A stretch of 64,000 bases of DNA from Vibrio ruber DSM 16370 (lineage in GTDB: Bacteria; Pseudomonadota; Gammaproteobacteria; Enterobacterales; Vibrionaceae). Positions 17,901 through 27,114 of this stretch are shown here, piece after piece; positions within the stretch are counted from its first letter, which is position 1, and every line of letters begins with the position of its first letter. Made by a program: the position numbers and the translations under genes. The notes under the pieces are model-generated. The model was not told the DNA's origin, made no database searches, and saw only the letters and a list, made by a program, of their open reading frames with translations. Location: positions 81,640 through 145,639 of the forward strand of contig NZ_FULE01000008.1 in the NCBI RefSeq assembly GCF_900163965.1, written 5' to 3'.

Positions 17901-20900
17901 TGGTGTCACCGATGATTTTTTCTATGTCGGTGGTAACTCACTCAAAGCCATTCAAATAGCTTCAAGGCTGACCAAGGCATTTGGCTACGGTATCAAAGTT
18001 TCAGATATTTTGAACTTTCCGACTATCCGCGATTTTGCCCGGCAGTTAGAGATTAAACTTCGGCAACATCCTGAATATTCTGTCAATTTATCTGCAGAAA
18101 ATTCGGATGTTCGCGACGATCATGCGTTGAGTGCAGCCCAGTTAAATTTATGGTACATCCATCGATATGATCCATTATCACCAGCCTATAATGCGGTTGA
18201 TTATCTCTGTATCACTGGCGATTTAAATGAGTCATGGTTAGCACAAAGTTTACAGGCAGTTATTGACAGACATGAGCTTTTGCGCTCAAAATTTTCTGCC
18301 ACCGATGTGAAACCGACCAGAATTGTTGATGCAGTAATCGATTTTCAATTAACACAATCAGATTACTCGGATTTGAATGCTGCTGAGGCATCTATTCAAA
18401 TTGAACAAGCGCTGAGATGGCATAGCCAACAACCCATCAGCTTAGAATCCGGGCCATTAATTCGAGCCCATCTCATTCGAAAATCAAAGACAGAACATAT
18501 TCTTATCTTAACGGTACATCATATTGTGACAGATGCGTGGTCGATTGCATTGATGAGAAAAGAACTGGTTGAGTTTTATCGTTCGTTTGAATCGAATCAA
18601 CCGGTTAATTTAGAGCCGATTCATAAGCGTTTCGGGGATTATGTTGCGATGGAGAAGTTCGAGTATGAGCAACATCATGGGGAAGCGCTTCAGTTTTGGA
18701 AGAATCATCTGTCCGGAACGATTCCGACGTTACAGTTACCCAATGACAAAGTACGCCCGGGGCAGCAACAATTTAATGGTCAGTTACACACGTTTACGAT
18801 CCCGAAAACGACAGAAGCCAAATTGAAGTTTTTCATTAAAAACAACAATACATCCATGTTTGTCGCTTTGTTATCAGCGTATCAGAGTTTTTTACATCGA
18901 TATTCACAATCACAAGAAGTTATTATCGGCCTGCCAGTCCAGCGCAGGAATGATCCTGAATTTGAAAAAATGATTGGTCTTTTTGTCAATACTTGGATAT
19001 GCAAGTCAACAATTTCGGATGAAACGTCATTTGCTGAGTTAGTAAAGCAATCGGCCTTGCATACCCGTAATAGTATGGATCATCTGTGTGTCGGTGTGGA
19101 TGAACTGATTCGGGAACTCAACGTTGAAAGAGATCCCGTACGACATCCGCTTTTTCAAACAATGTTTACGCTGCAAAATGAGCATCATTCTGAGCTTAAA
19201 GTCGGAGACCTGACATTTACGGATTATATATTCGATAACAAAATGTCCAGATTTGACATTTTGCTTGCGGTCTATGAGCGTGACCACGATCTACTTGCTG
19301 CATTTGAATATGATAGTGATCTATTCAGTGAGGCTAGAATTGCCCAATTCAGCCGGCACTTTGTCAATCTGCTCGATTTACTGTTAGAGGACACCGAGGC
19401 GCCGATTGAATCTCTGCCGTTGGTGACTGAAAATGAGTACCGGATCTTAATCGATGATCCAAATTCGTCATCAATTAAATACGATAATGACAAAACCTTC
19501 ATCGAATGCTTTTTATCGCAATGTCAAAAAACGCCGAAGCATATTGCTGCTATCTGTAATCAGTCAAGCATCACCTATTTACAACTTGCTGACAGAGCAA
19601 AACAAATTGCAATTATGTTGCATGAGAAAGGATGTCAGCGTGAGAGTCAAATCGGCTTATTGATGGAAAGAAGCATCGATTACCTTGCCGCTATTTTGGG
19701 ATGTCAAATGGCGGGCTGTTCATTTGTTCCTTTAAATCCTGATGGACATGCAGAAAAAACCGCGTTCATTTTGGAGCAAATTCATGCTGAGATCGTATTT
19801 GTCGATGACGACAACGGTTCAATACTGAACAATATCGATCATCACTGTGAACTGATACCGATTGGCAGAACGTACCATATCGATATATCCGGATTTGATG
19901 ATACTTGGTTCCCGCGGCTTGGTGATCTGGCCTATACGATTTACACGTCTGGTTCAACAGGACAGCCCAAAGGGGTAATGATTGAACATGAAGGGATGAT
20001 TAACCATCTGTACGCCAAATGCTTCGATCTGGATATGGATGAAACTACGGTACTGGGGCAGATTGCGGTACAAACATTCGATGTATCGATTTGGCAGTTA
20101 TTAAGTCCGTTATTGTGCGGTGCAAAATCAGTGATTTTGCAAGGAAACAATGCATGGGAACCAAATCTGTTACTGGCTGATATTCAGAAATTCAATATCT
20201 CTTTAATTCAGTCAGTGCCATCCCATTTAAAACTTTTACTAGATGTTCTCGAAAGCACTCCGAACCAATTTGACATCTCTTGCCTGAAACAATTTATCTG
20301 TAATGCTGAAGCATTACCGACGGATCTGGTCAAACGATGGTACGCTTTACCATTCAATTGCTTATTGATCAATGCGTATGGCGCAACAGAAATTTCTGAT
20401 GACAGCATCCATTATAAAATAGTAGATGACCGCCATTTCCATTTGCCGTACATGCCCATTCATCAAAGTTTACCGAATATGAAAACGTTCATATTGGATA
20501 AATTCTATAACCCGCTGCCGAAAGGTTTAACCGGTGAGATTTATATCGGTGGTATTGGCGTCGGTCGCGGATATCTCGGCGATCCGAAAAAAACGGCCCG
20601 GCAATATGTTCCGAATCCATTCCCTGATTGCCCGGGAAGCCGGATATATCGAACCGGTGACATCGCCAGATATCTGGATGATTATGCAATAGAATTTGTC
20701 GGAAGATCGGATTTTCAGCTGAAAGTTCGCGGGCTGCGGGTTGAAGCCGGAGAAGTCGAAACGGTGATTAACAGTTTCGACAAGGTCAGAGAATCAGTGG
20801 TTTGTTTAAACAAGAGTACAGGGCATGAAGCACTGGTTGCCTATTATGTTACTGATAATAAAGAACCGATAGAGACGGCCTTGCTGCTTAATTACTGCCA

Positions 20901-23900
20901 TGAAAAGCTCAGTGATTATATGGTGCCTTCTTACTTTATCCATGTGCCGTATTTTGAATTATCCGACAACGGTAAAGTTGATCGGAAAAAACTGCCGTCA
21001 GTTGAGTCACAACATATATCCGATGGCGCTAATTTTGTCAGCCCGCAAACTGTAACGGAACAGCGCATCGCTGCCATTTGGTGTCATGTTTTTCAATTGA
21101 GTGCTATCAGTATCAACGATAACTTTTTTGCGATTGGCGGACACTCGCTGCTGGCGGCTGAGACGATGATTAAAACCCAGCAAGCAACAGGCTTAGAGTT
21201 AGCAATCAAAGTATTATTTGAAAACCCAACGATCAAACAACTCTCCGCGTACATTGATTCTGTTTCAGCGCAGCATCAAAACGTTGAACACATCACCGAT
21301 GCGCTCAAGCCACTCGGTTATCAAAGCCGGTTTGAGGTCGCTCCGTGTCAAGTCCCTGAATGGTTTGCATTTAAGTCAGCACCGGATAGCTCATTATATA
21401 ATGTCAGTATTTCCAATCTTTTCTTAGACGGAGAATTAAATCGAGATGCCATGATTCATGCATGGAATATGTTTATATCACGGCATCATGTATTGAGTTC
21501 CCGGTTTGAATATTGTGACGGTGTTCCTTATCAAATTATCGCTGAACCAGCGGAATTAGATATAGAAACGGTCTTTATTGATCGTACCGATATTGAACCA
21601 AACCATCTTGTTGACACTGCCAATGATATTGCTGCCTATTACGGGAATATCCCATTTGATCTTGATAATGGCCCCCTGTTCAGGTTGAAAATCGTTGCTT
21701 ATCCCGGAGACATATATCAGGTTGTTTTTGTTGTGCATCATATTATTTGGGATGAGACATCAACTATCAATTGCTTGAAAGAAATATCGATGATTTACAA
21801 CAATGTTGTCAATCATACACATCTCCCTTTGCCAGAAATTGCGTTGCAATATAGTGATTATGCGATCTGGATGAACGGATTAAATAAAGAAGGGCGGATT
21901 GAACATCATCGTCAATACTGGCTGAACCAATTTGCTGAGTTACCACCGCCACTTGAATTACCGACCGATTTCCCCCGGCCACCGATTCAAACTTATGATG
22001 GTGCAACAGTTGATTTGAATTTCTCGGAAGCATTCACGAAGAAAATTGACTTCACCCTACAAGAAAATAATGTCACTTTATTTATGTTCATGTTGTCAGT
22101 TTTAAATACATATTTATATAAAGTGACTGGTCAGGATGACATTGTCATCGGCAGTCCGATAGCCGGCCGAGACAGTGATAGCCTGAAATCTTCAATCGGG
22201 CTGTTTGCAACACCATTGCCGATGAGATCGTTTGTCCGGGATAATGTTGCATTTTCGTCATTGTTGAGAGATGTGAAGCAAACATCGCTCGATGCGTTTG
22301 AACACCATTATTATCCTTGTAATCAATTGATTGAAGAATTAGATCTGCCAAAGGATCTTTCCAGAACAAAACTATTTTCAATCATGTATGGTGTTCAGAA
22401 TGATAAAAATGAAGAATTAGATAAATTCCATTTTGACGGGCTCAAAGCATCTTTCGATTCAAGACTAGAGGCGACGGAAGCGCATTCAGCCAGATTCGAT
22501 CTCACCTTTGTTGTGGACCGGTTTGCTGAAGAGATTACTTTCTACTGTATCTATAATACCAATCTGTTCAGGGAAGAGACGATTACAGAAATGATGAATA
22601 GCCTCCATCATATCACTGAACAAGCGATCGCCAATATCGATATTCCGATTCAACATATTTCTCTGTTGAGTGAAGCAAATCAGTCTCATATATTATCCGA
22701 TTTTAATCAAACAGATAATATGATTGATAACACTCATGATTTGGTCTCTGGTGTCAATCATCATGCGCATCATCATCCGCAACAGCTTGCAGTTGTCGAT
22801 GGAGAGCAACGTTATACTTATTCACAACTTCGCGATCATGCGAATAATTTAGCAAACCATATGGTTGATTCCGGTGTTAATGCCGGTGAATCGGTCGTTG
22901 TTTTCTTAAATCATGGTGTGCAACCGATTATCGCAATGCTCGCTTGTCATAAAATTGCCTGTCCGTATATACCTGTCAGTGGTGATACTCCCGTTGAGCG
23001 ACTTTATGATATTTTTGAGATCAGCTGTTCAAACTATATGATATCTGAGTCAGGGTTAATCAGCACTTGTGATTTGTCATGTCGTTTATTTGATATCAAT
23101 GACATTCCGGAAATGTCGGATTCATCAGCGTTTATTGATCGTGAAATATCCGGTGAAGATCTGGCCTATATTATTTTCACCTCTGGTACAACAGGCCGGC
23201 CAAAAGGTATTCCAATTCAACACCAAGGATTAGTGAATCTTCTCAGTTCAACTCAACGTCATTATGACTTGGTTGATTCTGATCGTGTATTGCATCTCAC
23301 GACATTTGCATTCGATGCATCGGTTTTAGAAATTTACTGGCCGCTCTCCCGTGGCGCATCCGTTTATATCCCGGGTCATGCGATTAAAAATAATGTTGCT
23401 GAAGTATCTAATTTTATTGATGAAAATCGTATCACCATTTTGCAGATGGTTCCTACGTGGCTGGATACTTATGTTGATTACCTGACACATGCCGATCTGA
23501 ACGTTGCCAAAAGCGTTCGATTAATCATTTCCGGTGGCGCGCCATTGACTCGCGTGATTCGAGATAAGTGCTTGCGCTTATACGATGGAAGACTCAGCAA
23601 TCACTATGGCCCGTCGGAAGTCACTGTCGATGCAACACAATTCGATGCAAGGGAAGCATTTGTCGGTGATATTGTCCCCATTGGCCGACCTATCGATAAT
23701 GCCCGCATCTATGTTTTGGACAAGTATTTGCAGCCTGTTCCGATTGGTATTCCGGGTGAGATCTATGTTCAATCACCGGGTTTAGCGCAGGGGTATCTGG
23801 GCGAAGCAGATAAAACTCGTACGTCATTTATCGTAACCGAGATTCAAGGTCAGTCGGTACGTTTATTCAAAACGGGCGATCTGGGGAAATATGACCAATC

Positions 23901-25260
23901 CGGCACCATTTACTTTTTGGGTCGGGGAGATCGACAGGTTAAACTCGGCGGTAATCGGATTGAGTTAGAAGGAGTCGAAAACGCCCTTGAGCAGCTGCCT
24001 TTTGTTTCTGGTGCTGCGGTGAAGTGTTTTAAAAATGAAGCGACCCAAACAATGACAGCCTTTGTCGAGCTGCAAAAAAGCATCAATGTGATCAATCATC
24101 GCGGTCAGGATTTATACCTGTTTACCGTCAGCCAGCAGCCCGCACAGAAGGCGGTGATGGATGCGATTCATGTTGATATATGGCCTGAATATTTTGCAGG
24201 TAGTCATACGCTGAAAGTCTATTGGCCTGAAATTTATCAGTCTTTCCCGGACTATCAGATCACCGTCACAGATGCTGCCGGTAGTCTGATTGCGATAGCC
24301 AATACCGTGCCGATTTACTGGTCCGGCAAGGATGAAGATATTCCTACAGGGTGGGATCAGGGCATCCGGCAAGCCATTACCGATCAACACCACCAGCCTA
24401 ATTGCCTGATGGTTTTAGCCGGTGTGGTTATTTCTGAGCAACAAGGACGAGGATTCAGTCAGTCTTTAGTCACCGCATTTCAGGCTCTGGCCAGTAGCCA
24501 TCACCTCGATTCAATCTTGGTTCCGGTGCGGCCGATCGGCAAAGTCGCTCAGCCAGAGAGTTCATTAGATGAGTGGTCTGAATATCGCAGAGACGACGGT
24601 AAATTAGTCGATTCTTGGTTACGTGTTCATGAATCGATGGGCGGACGAAAGGCTGCGATATCAACGCAATCTCAGTATATTGAAGGCAGTATCGAAGACT
24701 GGCAACGGTGGACCGGGCAAACACTGACCAATTCCGGTCATTTCAAGTTGCCACAGACATTACAGCCGGTAACAGTCGATATTGAGCATGACCGAGCAGT
24801 TTATTTTGATCCGTGTATCTGGTTTGAGCATCAGGTAGGGGCCAGCACATCCTCGACGTTTACACAAATTGATGAGAGACGAATTAAGGCTGAACTCAGT
24901 AAAAAGTTACCTTTTTACATGTTACCTCATCAGGTGGTGTTTCTGACTCAACTGCCTCAAACGACAAGCGGAAAAGTAGATATGAGTCGTTTGCAATCTG
25001 TTGGACTGAAGTCAGTCGCCAAAGCACCGGTTACCAATACGCAAATAGCGTTACACGATTTGTGGCGTCAGATATTAAATGTGGAAACAACATTTGGTAT
25101 TGAGGATGATTTCTTTCTTCTCGGTGGTCAATCGTTACTGGCGGTTTCGTTATTGAGTCAGATTGATACTCAGTTTGGTGTGAAGGTTCCACTGTGTAAT
25201 TTTTACCTGAACCCGACGATATATGGTTTGGAACAATTGATTACTGAATTTGTTGAGTGA
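14941..25260 (+). CDS. Three-module nonribosomal peptide synthetase, C-A-T-C-A-T-C-A(GNAT)-T
   Basis: This 3439-residue synthetase has nine canonical domains plus one insert. C1 (HHIVSDG, residue 130) opens the protein with no loading domain. A1 (core A3 near 601) is followed by T1, whose carrier serine is Ser1000. C2 (HHIVTDA, 1193), A2 (near 1667) and T2 (Ser2069) form module 2. C3 (HHIIWDE, 2266), A3 (near 2745) and T3 (Ser3398) form module 3. All condensation histidines are intact. By gapless alignment to GrsA the pocket residues read D-T-E-T-I-V-I-I-A-K (A1), D-V-W-Q-I-N-A-D-D-K (A2) and D-A-L-Q-I-S-H-V-D-K (A3). A1 begins D-T-E, which I remember for beta-lysine domains. A GNAT-like domain interrupts A3. 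No epimerase, thioesterase or reductase domain ends the line. Confidence 0.97.
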   Translation: MFTLTRSQENIWIDCKLGDNNTSYNTYFVFDIVGKFNKDALKEAFSLFINRYETTRSYFLETDGIPYRYLVDHVSVEFIEKDIVFNEQLENISELSDIIYCHFNLEKLPLFKAGFLTISEERALFVVNFHHIVSDGLSGKILIDFLNNEYNRIVNDTVPFNETNDSIDLTQVLEIEKDLFTHEKNETDSNYWCHLLQDKEQALELPFRKYKEQDEKFSRYHFFQLGGDYVQQIKNYCISNRTSPFIVMLTAYSATLSRFSNANQFAILHPVQVRRPQYAKLPGCFVNNIPFWVDLAGNDDLGTLVKKNTQQRIKSKKHQLYTYTQILTDLRNAGNITDGKVINVGINEVAISQVKLMLDDCEVHNITPELNVSDHDLYLEYELSDSGVDLRINYKERKLSSALIKSFTSYFNYYLDALLEGSTESLIQLNERYYQSHLSDASIISGERRDDDISVITNAIDAHAAASPDKISLITERQRLSYADLQQEILKRATVFQQSDIQPETVVSVLVADRLEHILCMLACFKIGAVYLPLNTNLPYKKITDILDSSTTFIIADRHSSSQELESNGYDVIYASEHVDSVDTGSFQTYHHRPNDGAAIIYTSGTTGKPKGIQINHQGLMNYVNSVGNHYRISSHDIGLQFASIGPDTILEEVLVPLKFGASLVISPEIHDAYQSLLSLVAREKISYLTLPTGYFSSLLDFVIDSDCHHDLATCRLINVSGEKLFYHVIEKWEKCGLNDIELFNIYGPSESTIAVCYHKVGKPEDYAEKDIPIGLPIANTELYVLDQNLLPVPHDVEGELYIGGDYIADGYFNDDQLTRQSFINIPLGRPQSQRVYKTGDICIYSQDGQLYHRHRQDNQLKIRGYRVETSEIENVLLMVPAIDTVAVVPHVSNHHEVQLVAYIGSLDDAIVSRAKQVIAQHLPSYMMPARFICLPELPLTASMKVDKQQLSQLALPAHSSEKVLPENQLEEEIHHIWSQFMPLADFGVTDDFFYVGGNSLKAIQIASRLTKAFGYGIKVSDILNFPTIRDFARQLEIKLRQHPEYSVNLSAENSDVRDDHALSAAQLNLWYIHRYDPLSPAYNAVDYLCITGDLNESWLAQSLQAVIDRHELLRSKFSATDVKPTRIVDAVIDFQLTQSDYSDLNAAEASIQIEQALRWHSQQPISLESGPLIRAHLIRKSKTEHILILTVHHIVTDAWSIALMRKELVEFYRSFESNQPVNLEPIHKRFGDYVAMEKFEYEQHHGEALQFWKNHLSGTIPTLQLPNDKVRPGQQQFNGQLHTFTIPKTTEAKLKFFIKNNNTSMFVALLSAYQSFLHRYSQSQEVIIGLPVQRRNDPEFEKMIGLFVNTWICKSTISDETSFAELVKQSALHTRNSMDHLCVGVDELIRELNVERDPVRHPLFQTMFTLQNEHHSELKVGDLTFTDYIFDNKMSRFDILLAVYERDHDLLAAFEYDSDLFSEARIAQFSRHFVNLLDLLLEDTEAPIESLPLVTENEYRILIDDPNSSSIKYDNDKTFIECFLSQCQKTPKHIAAICNQSSITYLQLADRAKQIAIMLHEKGCQRESQIGLLMERSIDYLAAILGCQMAGCSFVPLNPDGHAEKTAFILEQIHAEIVFVDDDNGSILNNIDHHCELIPIGRTYHIDISGFDDTWFPRLGDLAYTIYTSGSTGQPKGVMIEHEGMINHLYAKCFDLDMDETTVLGQIAVQTFDVSIWQLLSPLLCGAKSVILQGNNAWEPNLLLADIQKFNISLIQSVPSHLKLLLDVLESTPNQFDISCLKQFICNAEALPTDLVKRWYALPFNCLLINAYGATEISDDSIHYKIVDDRHFHLPYMPIHQSLPNMKTFILDKFYNPLPKGLTGEIYIGGIGVGRGYLGDPKKTARQYVPNPFPDCPGSRIYRTGDIARYLDDYAIEFVGRSDFQLKVRGLRVEAGEVETVINSFDKVRESVVCLNKSTGHEALVAYYVTDNKEPIETALLLNYCHEKLSDYMVPSYFIHVPYFELSDNGKVDRKKLPSVESQHISDGANFVSPQTVTEQRIAAIWCHVFQLSAISINDNFFAIGGHSLLAAETMIKTQQATGLELAIKVLFENPTIKQLSAYIDSVSAQHQNVEHITDALKPLGYQSRFEVAPCQVPEWFAFKSAPDSSLYNVSISNLFLDGELNRDAMIHAWNMFISRHHVLSSRFEYCDGVPYQIIAEPAELDIETVFIDRTDIEPNHLVDTANDIAAYYGNIPFDLDNGPLFRLKIVAYPGDIYQVVFVVHHIIWDETSTINCLKEISMIYNNVVNHTHLPLPEIALQYSDYAIWMNGLNKEGRIEHHRQYWLNQFAELPPPLELPTDFPRPPIQTYDGATVDLNFSEAFTKKIDFTLQENNVTLFMFMLSVLNTYLYKVTGQDDIVIGSPIAGRDSDSLKSSIGLFATPLPMRSFVRDNVAFSSLLRDVKQTSLDAFEHHYYPCNQLIEELDLPKDLSRTKLFSIMYGVQNDKNEELDKFHFDGLKASFDSRLEATEAHSARFDLTFVVDRFAEEITFYCIYNTNLFREETITEMMNSLHHITEQAIANIDIPIQHISLLSEANQSHILSDFNQTDNMIDNTHDLVSGVNHHAHHHPQQLAVVDGEQRYTYSQLRDHANNLANHMVDSGVNAGESVVVFLNHGVQPIIAMLACHKIACPYIPVSGDTPVERLYDIFEISCSNYMISESGLISTCDLSCRLFDINDIPEMSDSSAFIDREISGEDLAYIIFTSGTTGRPKGIPIQHQGLVNLLSSTQRHYDLVDSDRVLHLTTFAFDASVLEIYWPLSRGASVYIPGHAIKNNVAEVSNFIDENRITILQMVPTWLDTYVDYLTHADLNVAKSVRLIISGGAPLTRVIRDKCLRLYDGRLSNHYGPSEVTVDATQFDAREAFVGDIVPIGRPIDNARIYVLDKYLQPVPIGIPGEIYVQSPGLAQGYLGEADKTRTSFIVTEIQGQSVRLFKTGDLGKYDQSGTIYFLGRGDRQVKLGGNRIELEGVENALEQLPFVSGAAVKCFKNEATQTMTAFVELQKSINVINHRGQDLYLFTVSQQPAQKAVMDAIHVDIWPEYFAGSHTLKVYWPEIYQSFPDYQITVTDAAGSLIAIANTVPIYWSGKDEDIPTGWDQGIRQAITDQHHQPNCLMVLAGVVISEQQGRGFSQSLVTAFQALASSHHLDSILVPVRPIGKVAQPESSLDEWSEYRRDDGKLVDSWLRVHESMGGRKAAISTQSQYIEGSIEDWQRWTGQTLTNSGHFKLPQTLQPVTVDIEHDRAVYFDPCIWFEHQVGASTSSTFTQIDERRIKAELSKKLPFYMLPHQVVFLTQLPQTTSGKVDMSRLQSVGLKSVAKAPVTNTQIALHDLWRQILNVETTFGIEDDFFLLGGQSLLAVSLLSQIDTQFGVKVPLCNFYLNPTIYGLEQLITEFVE
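24094..24840 (+). other. GNAT-like domain embedded in the third adenylation domain
   Basis: Residues about 3052-3300 of the NRPS lie between adenylation motif A8 (GRGDRQVKLGGNRIELEG) and motifs A9/A10 (LPFYMLPHQ and TTSGKVD). They read as a whole acyltransferase-like protein: WPEYFAGS near the start, then LAGVVISEQQGRGFSQSL, which resembles the GNAT acetyl-CoA-binding motif (V-x-x-x-x-RGRG), then VPVRPIGK, YRRDDGKLVDSWLRVH and a conserved C-terminal WQRWTG segment. From memory this matches a family of stand-alone GNAT proteins of unknown function in actinobacteria. The second arginine of the usual R-G-x-G pattern is partly retained (QGRGFS). Confidence 0.8.
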
Positions 25261-25270
25261 GGCGTAGCTC

Positions 25271-26188
25271 ATGTTTGAAATTCCTTCTGAGCCGTTGATT
25301 GATATCCTGTCAGAACCACAGGATTCGAGCGGCCTCTGTCATTTTGGTTCTGGTCAGTCTTGCTGCACATTTGGCGAGTTACTGCAAGGTGTGTTACCCA
25401 ACGGGCAAGATTTTCTGGTAACGCTTCCGGTTCAGCGCTACGTGAGCGCAAAATTTTATCTCGGAGAAGAGGAGGCGGGCTTGCAGGTTTGTCCGCCACA
25501 CAAGACGAAGGCACTGGCTTTGGCACACGCACTGTTGAGCTGCTATCAATTGCCATTGCACGGTGTACTTGAGATTGCGTCGGATATTCCTGAGAGTAAA
25601 GGTTTAGCCAGCTCATCAGCAGACCTTGTGGCTGCTGCACGGGCCATTATCGACCATTACCAGGTTTGTATCAGCAATGAAGAACTCGCCCGGATGTTGT
25701 GCCAAATCGAGCCAACCGATGCAGTGATGTTTCCTCACTGTGTCGCGTTTCATCAAAATATCGGACATGTTATTGCTGATTTGGGGGCGTTGCCCGAGCT
25801 GTTTATTATTGCGCATGATGAGGGGGGCAGCGTTGATACCGTCGCCCATAAAAAAACACTCCCCGGGACTGGTTCCGCGGAGAGAGAGCAATACGCGCAT
25901 TTATTGGCACGTCTTCAACATGCAGTCAAACAGCGTGACTGTCAGGAGATCGGCCATGTCACCACAATGAGCGCAATTTTAAATCAACGGCTGAGGCCGA
26001 ATAAATATCTGAGTTTATTTGTTGATATCTGTGAGCAGCATGGCGGGCTTGGCGTTGTTGTCGCACACAGTGGCACATATATCGGTATTCTCCTCGATGC
26101 CAATGATGTGCAACTGGCCGAAAAGAGAGCAGCCATTGAGAATGTATTAAGCGCTAATGGATTAGCGCCTGAAACGTTTCATACCTAG
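25271..26188 (+). CDS. GHMP kinase, PduX (L-threonine kinase)-like
   Basis: This 305-residue GHMP-superfamily kinase resembles PduX, which phosphorylates L-threonine for cobalamin side-chain synthesis. The N-terminal segment CCTFGELLQG (31-40) matches the PduX start, and the ATP-binding GHMP motif is PESKGLASSSADL (107-119). A C-terminal glycine-rich GHMP motif is seen as VVVAHSGTYIGI. It begins 10 bases after the NRPS stop with a GAGG site, so it belongs to the same transcript. No cobalamin genes are nearby. The context argues instead that it makes O-phospho-serine or O-phospho-threonine as substrate for the PLP synthase at 10703-11752, comparable to SbnI feeding SbnA in staphyloferrin B synthesis. 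Which amino acid it uses cannot be read from the sequence. Confidence 0.85.
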   Translation: MFEIPSEPLIDILSEPQDSSGLCHFGSGQSCCTFGELLQGVLPNGQDFLVTLPVQRYVSAKFYLGEEEAGLQVCPPHKTKALALAHALLSCYQLPLHGVLEIASDIPESKGLASSSADLVAAARAIIDHYQVCISNEELARMLCQIEPTDAVMFPHCVAFHQNIGHVIADLGALPELFIIAHDEGGSVDTVAHKKTLPGTGSAEREQYAHLLARLQHAVKQRDCQEIGHVTTMSAILNQRLRPNKYLSLFVDICEQHGGLGVVVAHSGTYIGILLDANDVQLAEKRAAIENVLSANGLAPETFHT

Positions 26189-27114
26189 GGGCTGTTGACC
26201 TTTCGTGGTTGAATTTTGTTCAATCTGAACGGGTATTGATCGCGGCGCGGGGCATGCCGCTTAGCTATCCTAAGCAAATGGTAACCATATTGATGGCGCC
26301 GGAGCGTCTCAAATTGCTGCATCACTATTTTACTTTCTTAGCCTTAGCTCCGAAAGATGACGCACAATCATGTTCTCCGAGTTCAGAGACATCAGTACTC
26401 AGTGCGCCAGTCACTCTTGCAGAGATGCAAGCGTGACCAGAAGATCTTTTTGTTTTGGCTTAGTCACGCGTTGTCCAGAACCAGCTTTTACGGGCGTCCT
26501 GCCCGGAAAAGCCTAACCATTCTCCCGGAATGGTTTTCTTCGGTGGGTGGTTAATTTGAGTGGGGTGACACATTTTTAGAACGAAACTCAATTGATCGAT
26601 GAGCTCAGGGTGAAAAATCACGGATGATTTTTCAGGATTGCCTGAGCAGGATGCGAATCAATCCGACCCTGATAACAGGCACTGAACTCAACCCCTGGGC
26701 CTTTTGGGGTACTTTTTCGGCCTTGAAAAAGTACCTGGGGCGCAGTCGGAGATGTGATTGAACAATTTAGTTGGACACTCGAAGTACGCGTGTGTTCGGT
26801 AAACTCAAATCAATTTCTAAGACTAGAGAGACTTTGTTATAAATAATTTACTAACTAAATTTCTAATAATTTGATTTGTTCATCATAAATTCTTAGGTAA
26901 ATAAGAAATATTTATTAGTAAATTGACGATAAGGAAGTCTATTTTTTTTACTCAACTATAATCATATGGATTTGCAGTTAATCACACATGAAGAACTATA
27001 TGGGTTATCAATTTATAGATGATTGGTTTTTTGTTCTCAAAATAATGTGGTTAATAACTTGTTAGTCATTATTGCCTTCTTGTAGTGGCTAAATACCATG
27101 AAAAGGAATTAAAA
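26189..27114. other. Intergenic region with dispersed-repeat fragment A
   Basis: This stretch of about 926 bases after the biosynthetic operon has no convincing gene. The first 160 bases are GC-richer and unexplained, possibly a remnant of an insertion sequence. Bases 26358-26754 are a fragment of the dispersed repeat described separately. From about 26780 to the toxin gene the sequence is AT-rich, with long A/T runs, and presumably holds the toxin promoter. Confidence 0.6.
26358..26754. repeat. Dispersed repeat, partial copy A
   Basis: The segment aligns over its whole length with 46623-47014, and over its first 250 bases with 29906-30151 and 43854-44104. It carries a stem-loop with arms GTCACTCTTGC and GCAAGCGTGAC (one mismatch), a second near TCCTGCCCGGAAAAG, and a perfect 11-base hairpin GGTACTTTTTC/GAAAAAGTACC at 26708-26735. 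The three-box region and the small gene seen in copies B and C are missing. Confidence 0.8.

Noticed and set aside
22700..25260. Assigning amino-acid substrates to A2 and A3 from pocket residues
   Set aside because: The codes D-V-W-Q-I-N-A-D-D-K and D-A-L-Q-I-S-H-V-D-K match none I can recall reliably; acidic residues suggest polar or basic substrates only.
26189..26350. Possible insertion-sequence end starting GGGGCTGTTGACCTTTCG
   Set aside because: It looks like the end of some IS elements, but no transposase, matching second end or target duplication is visible.
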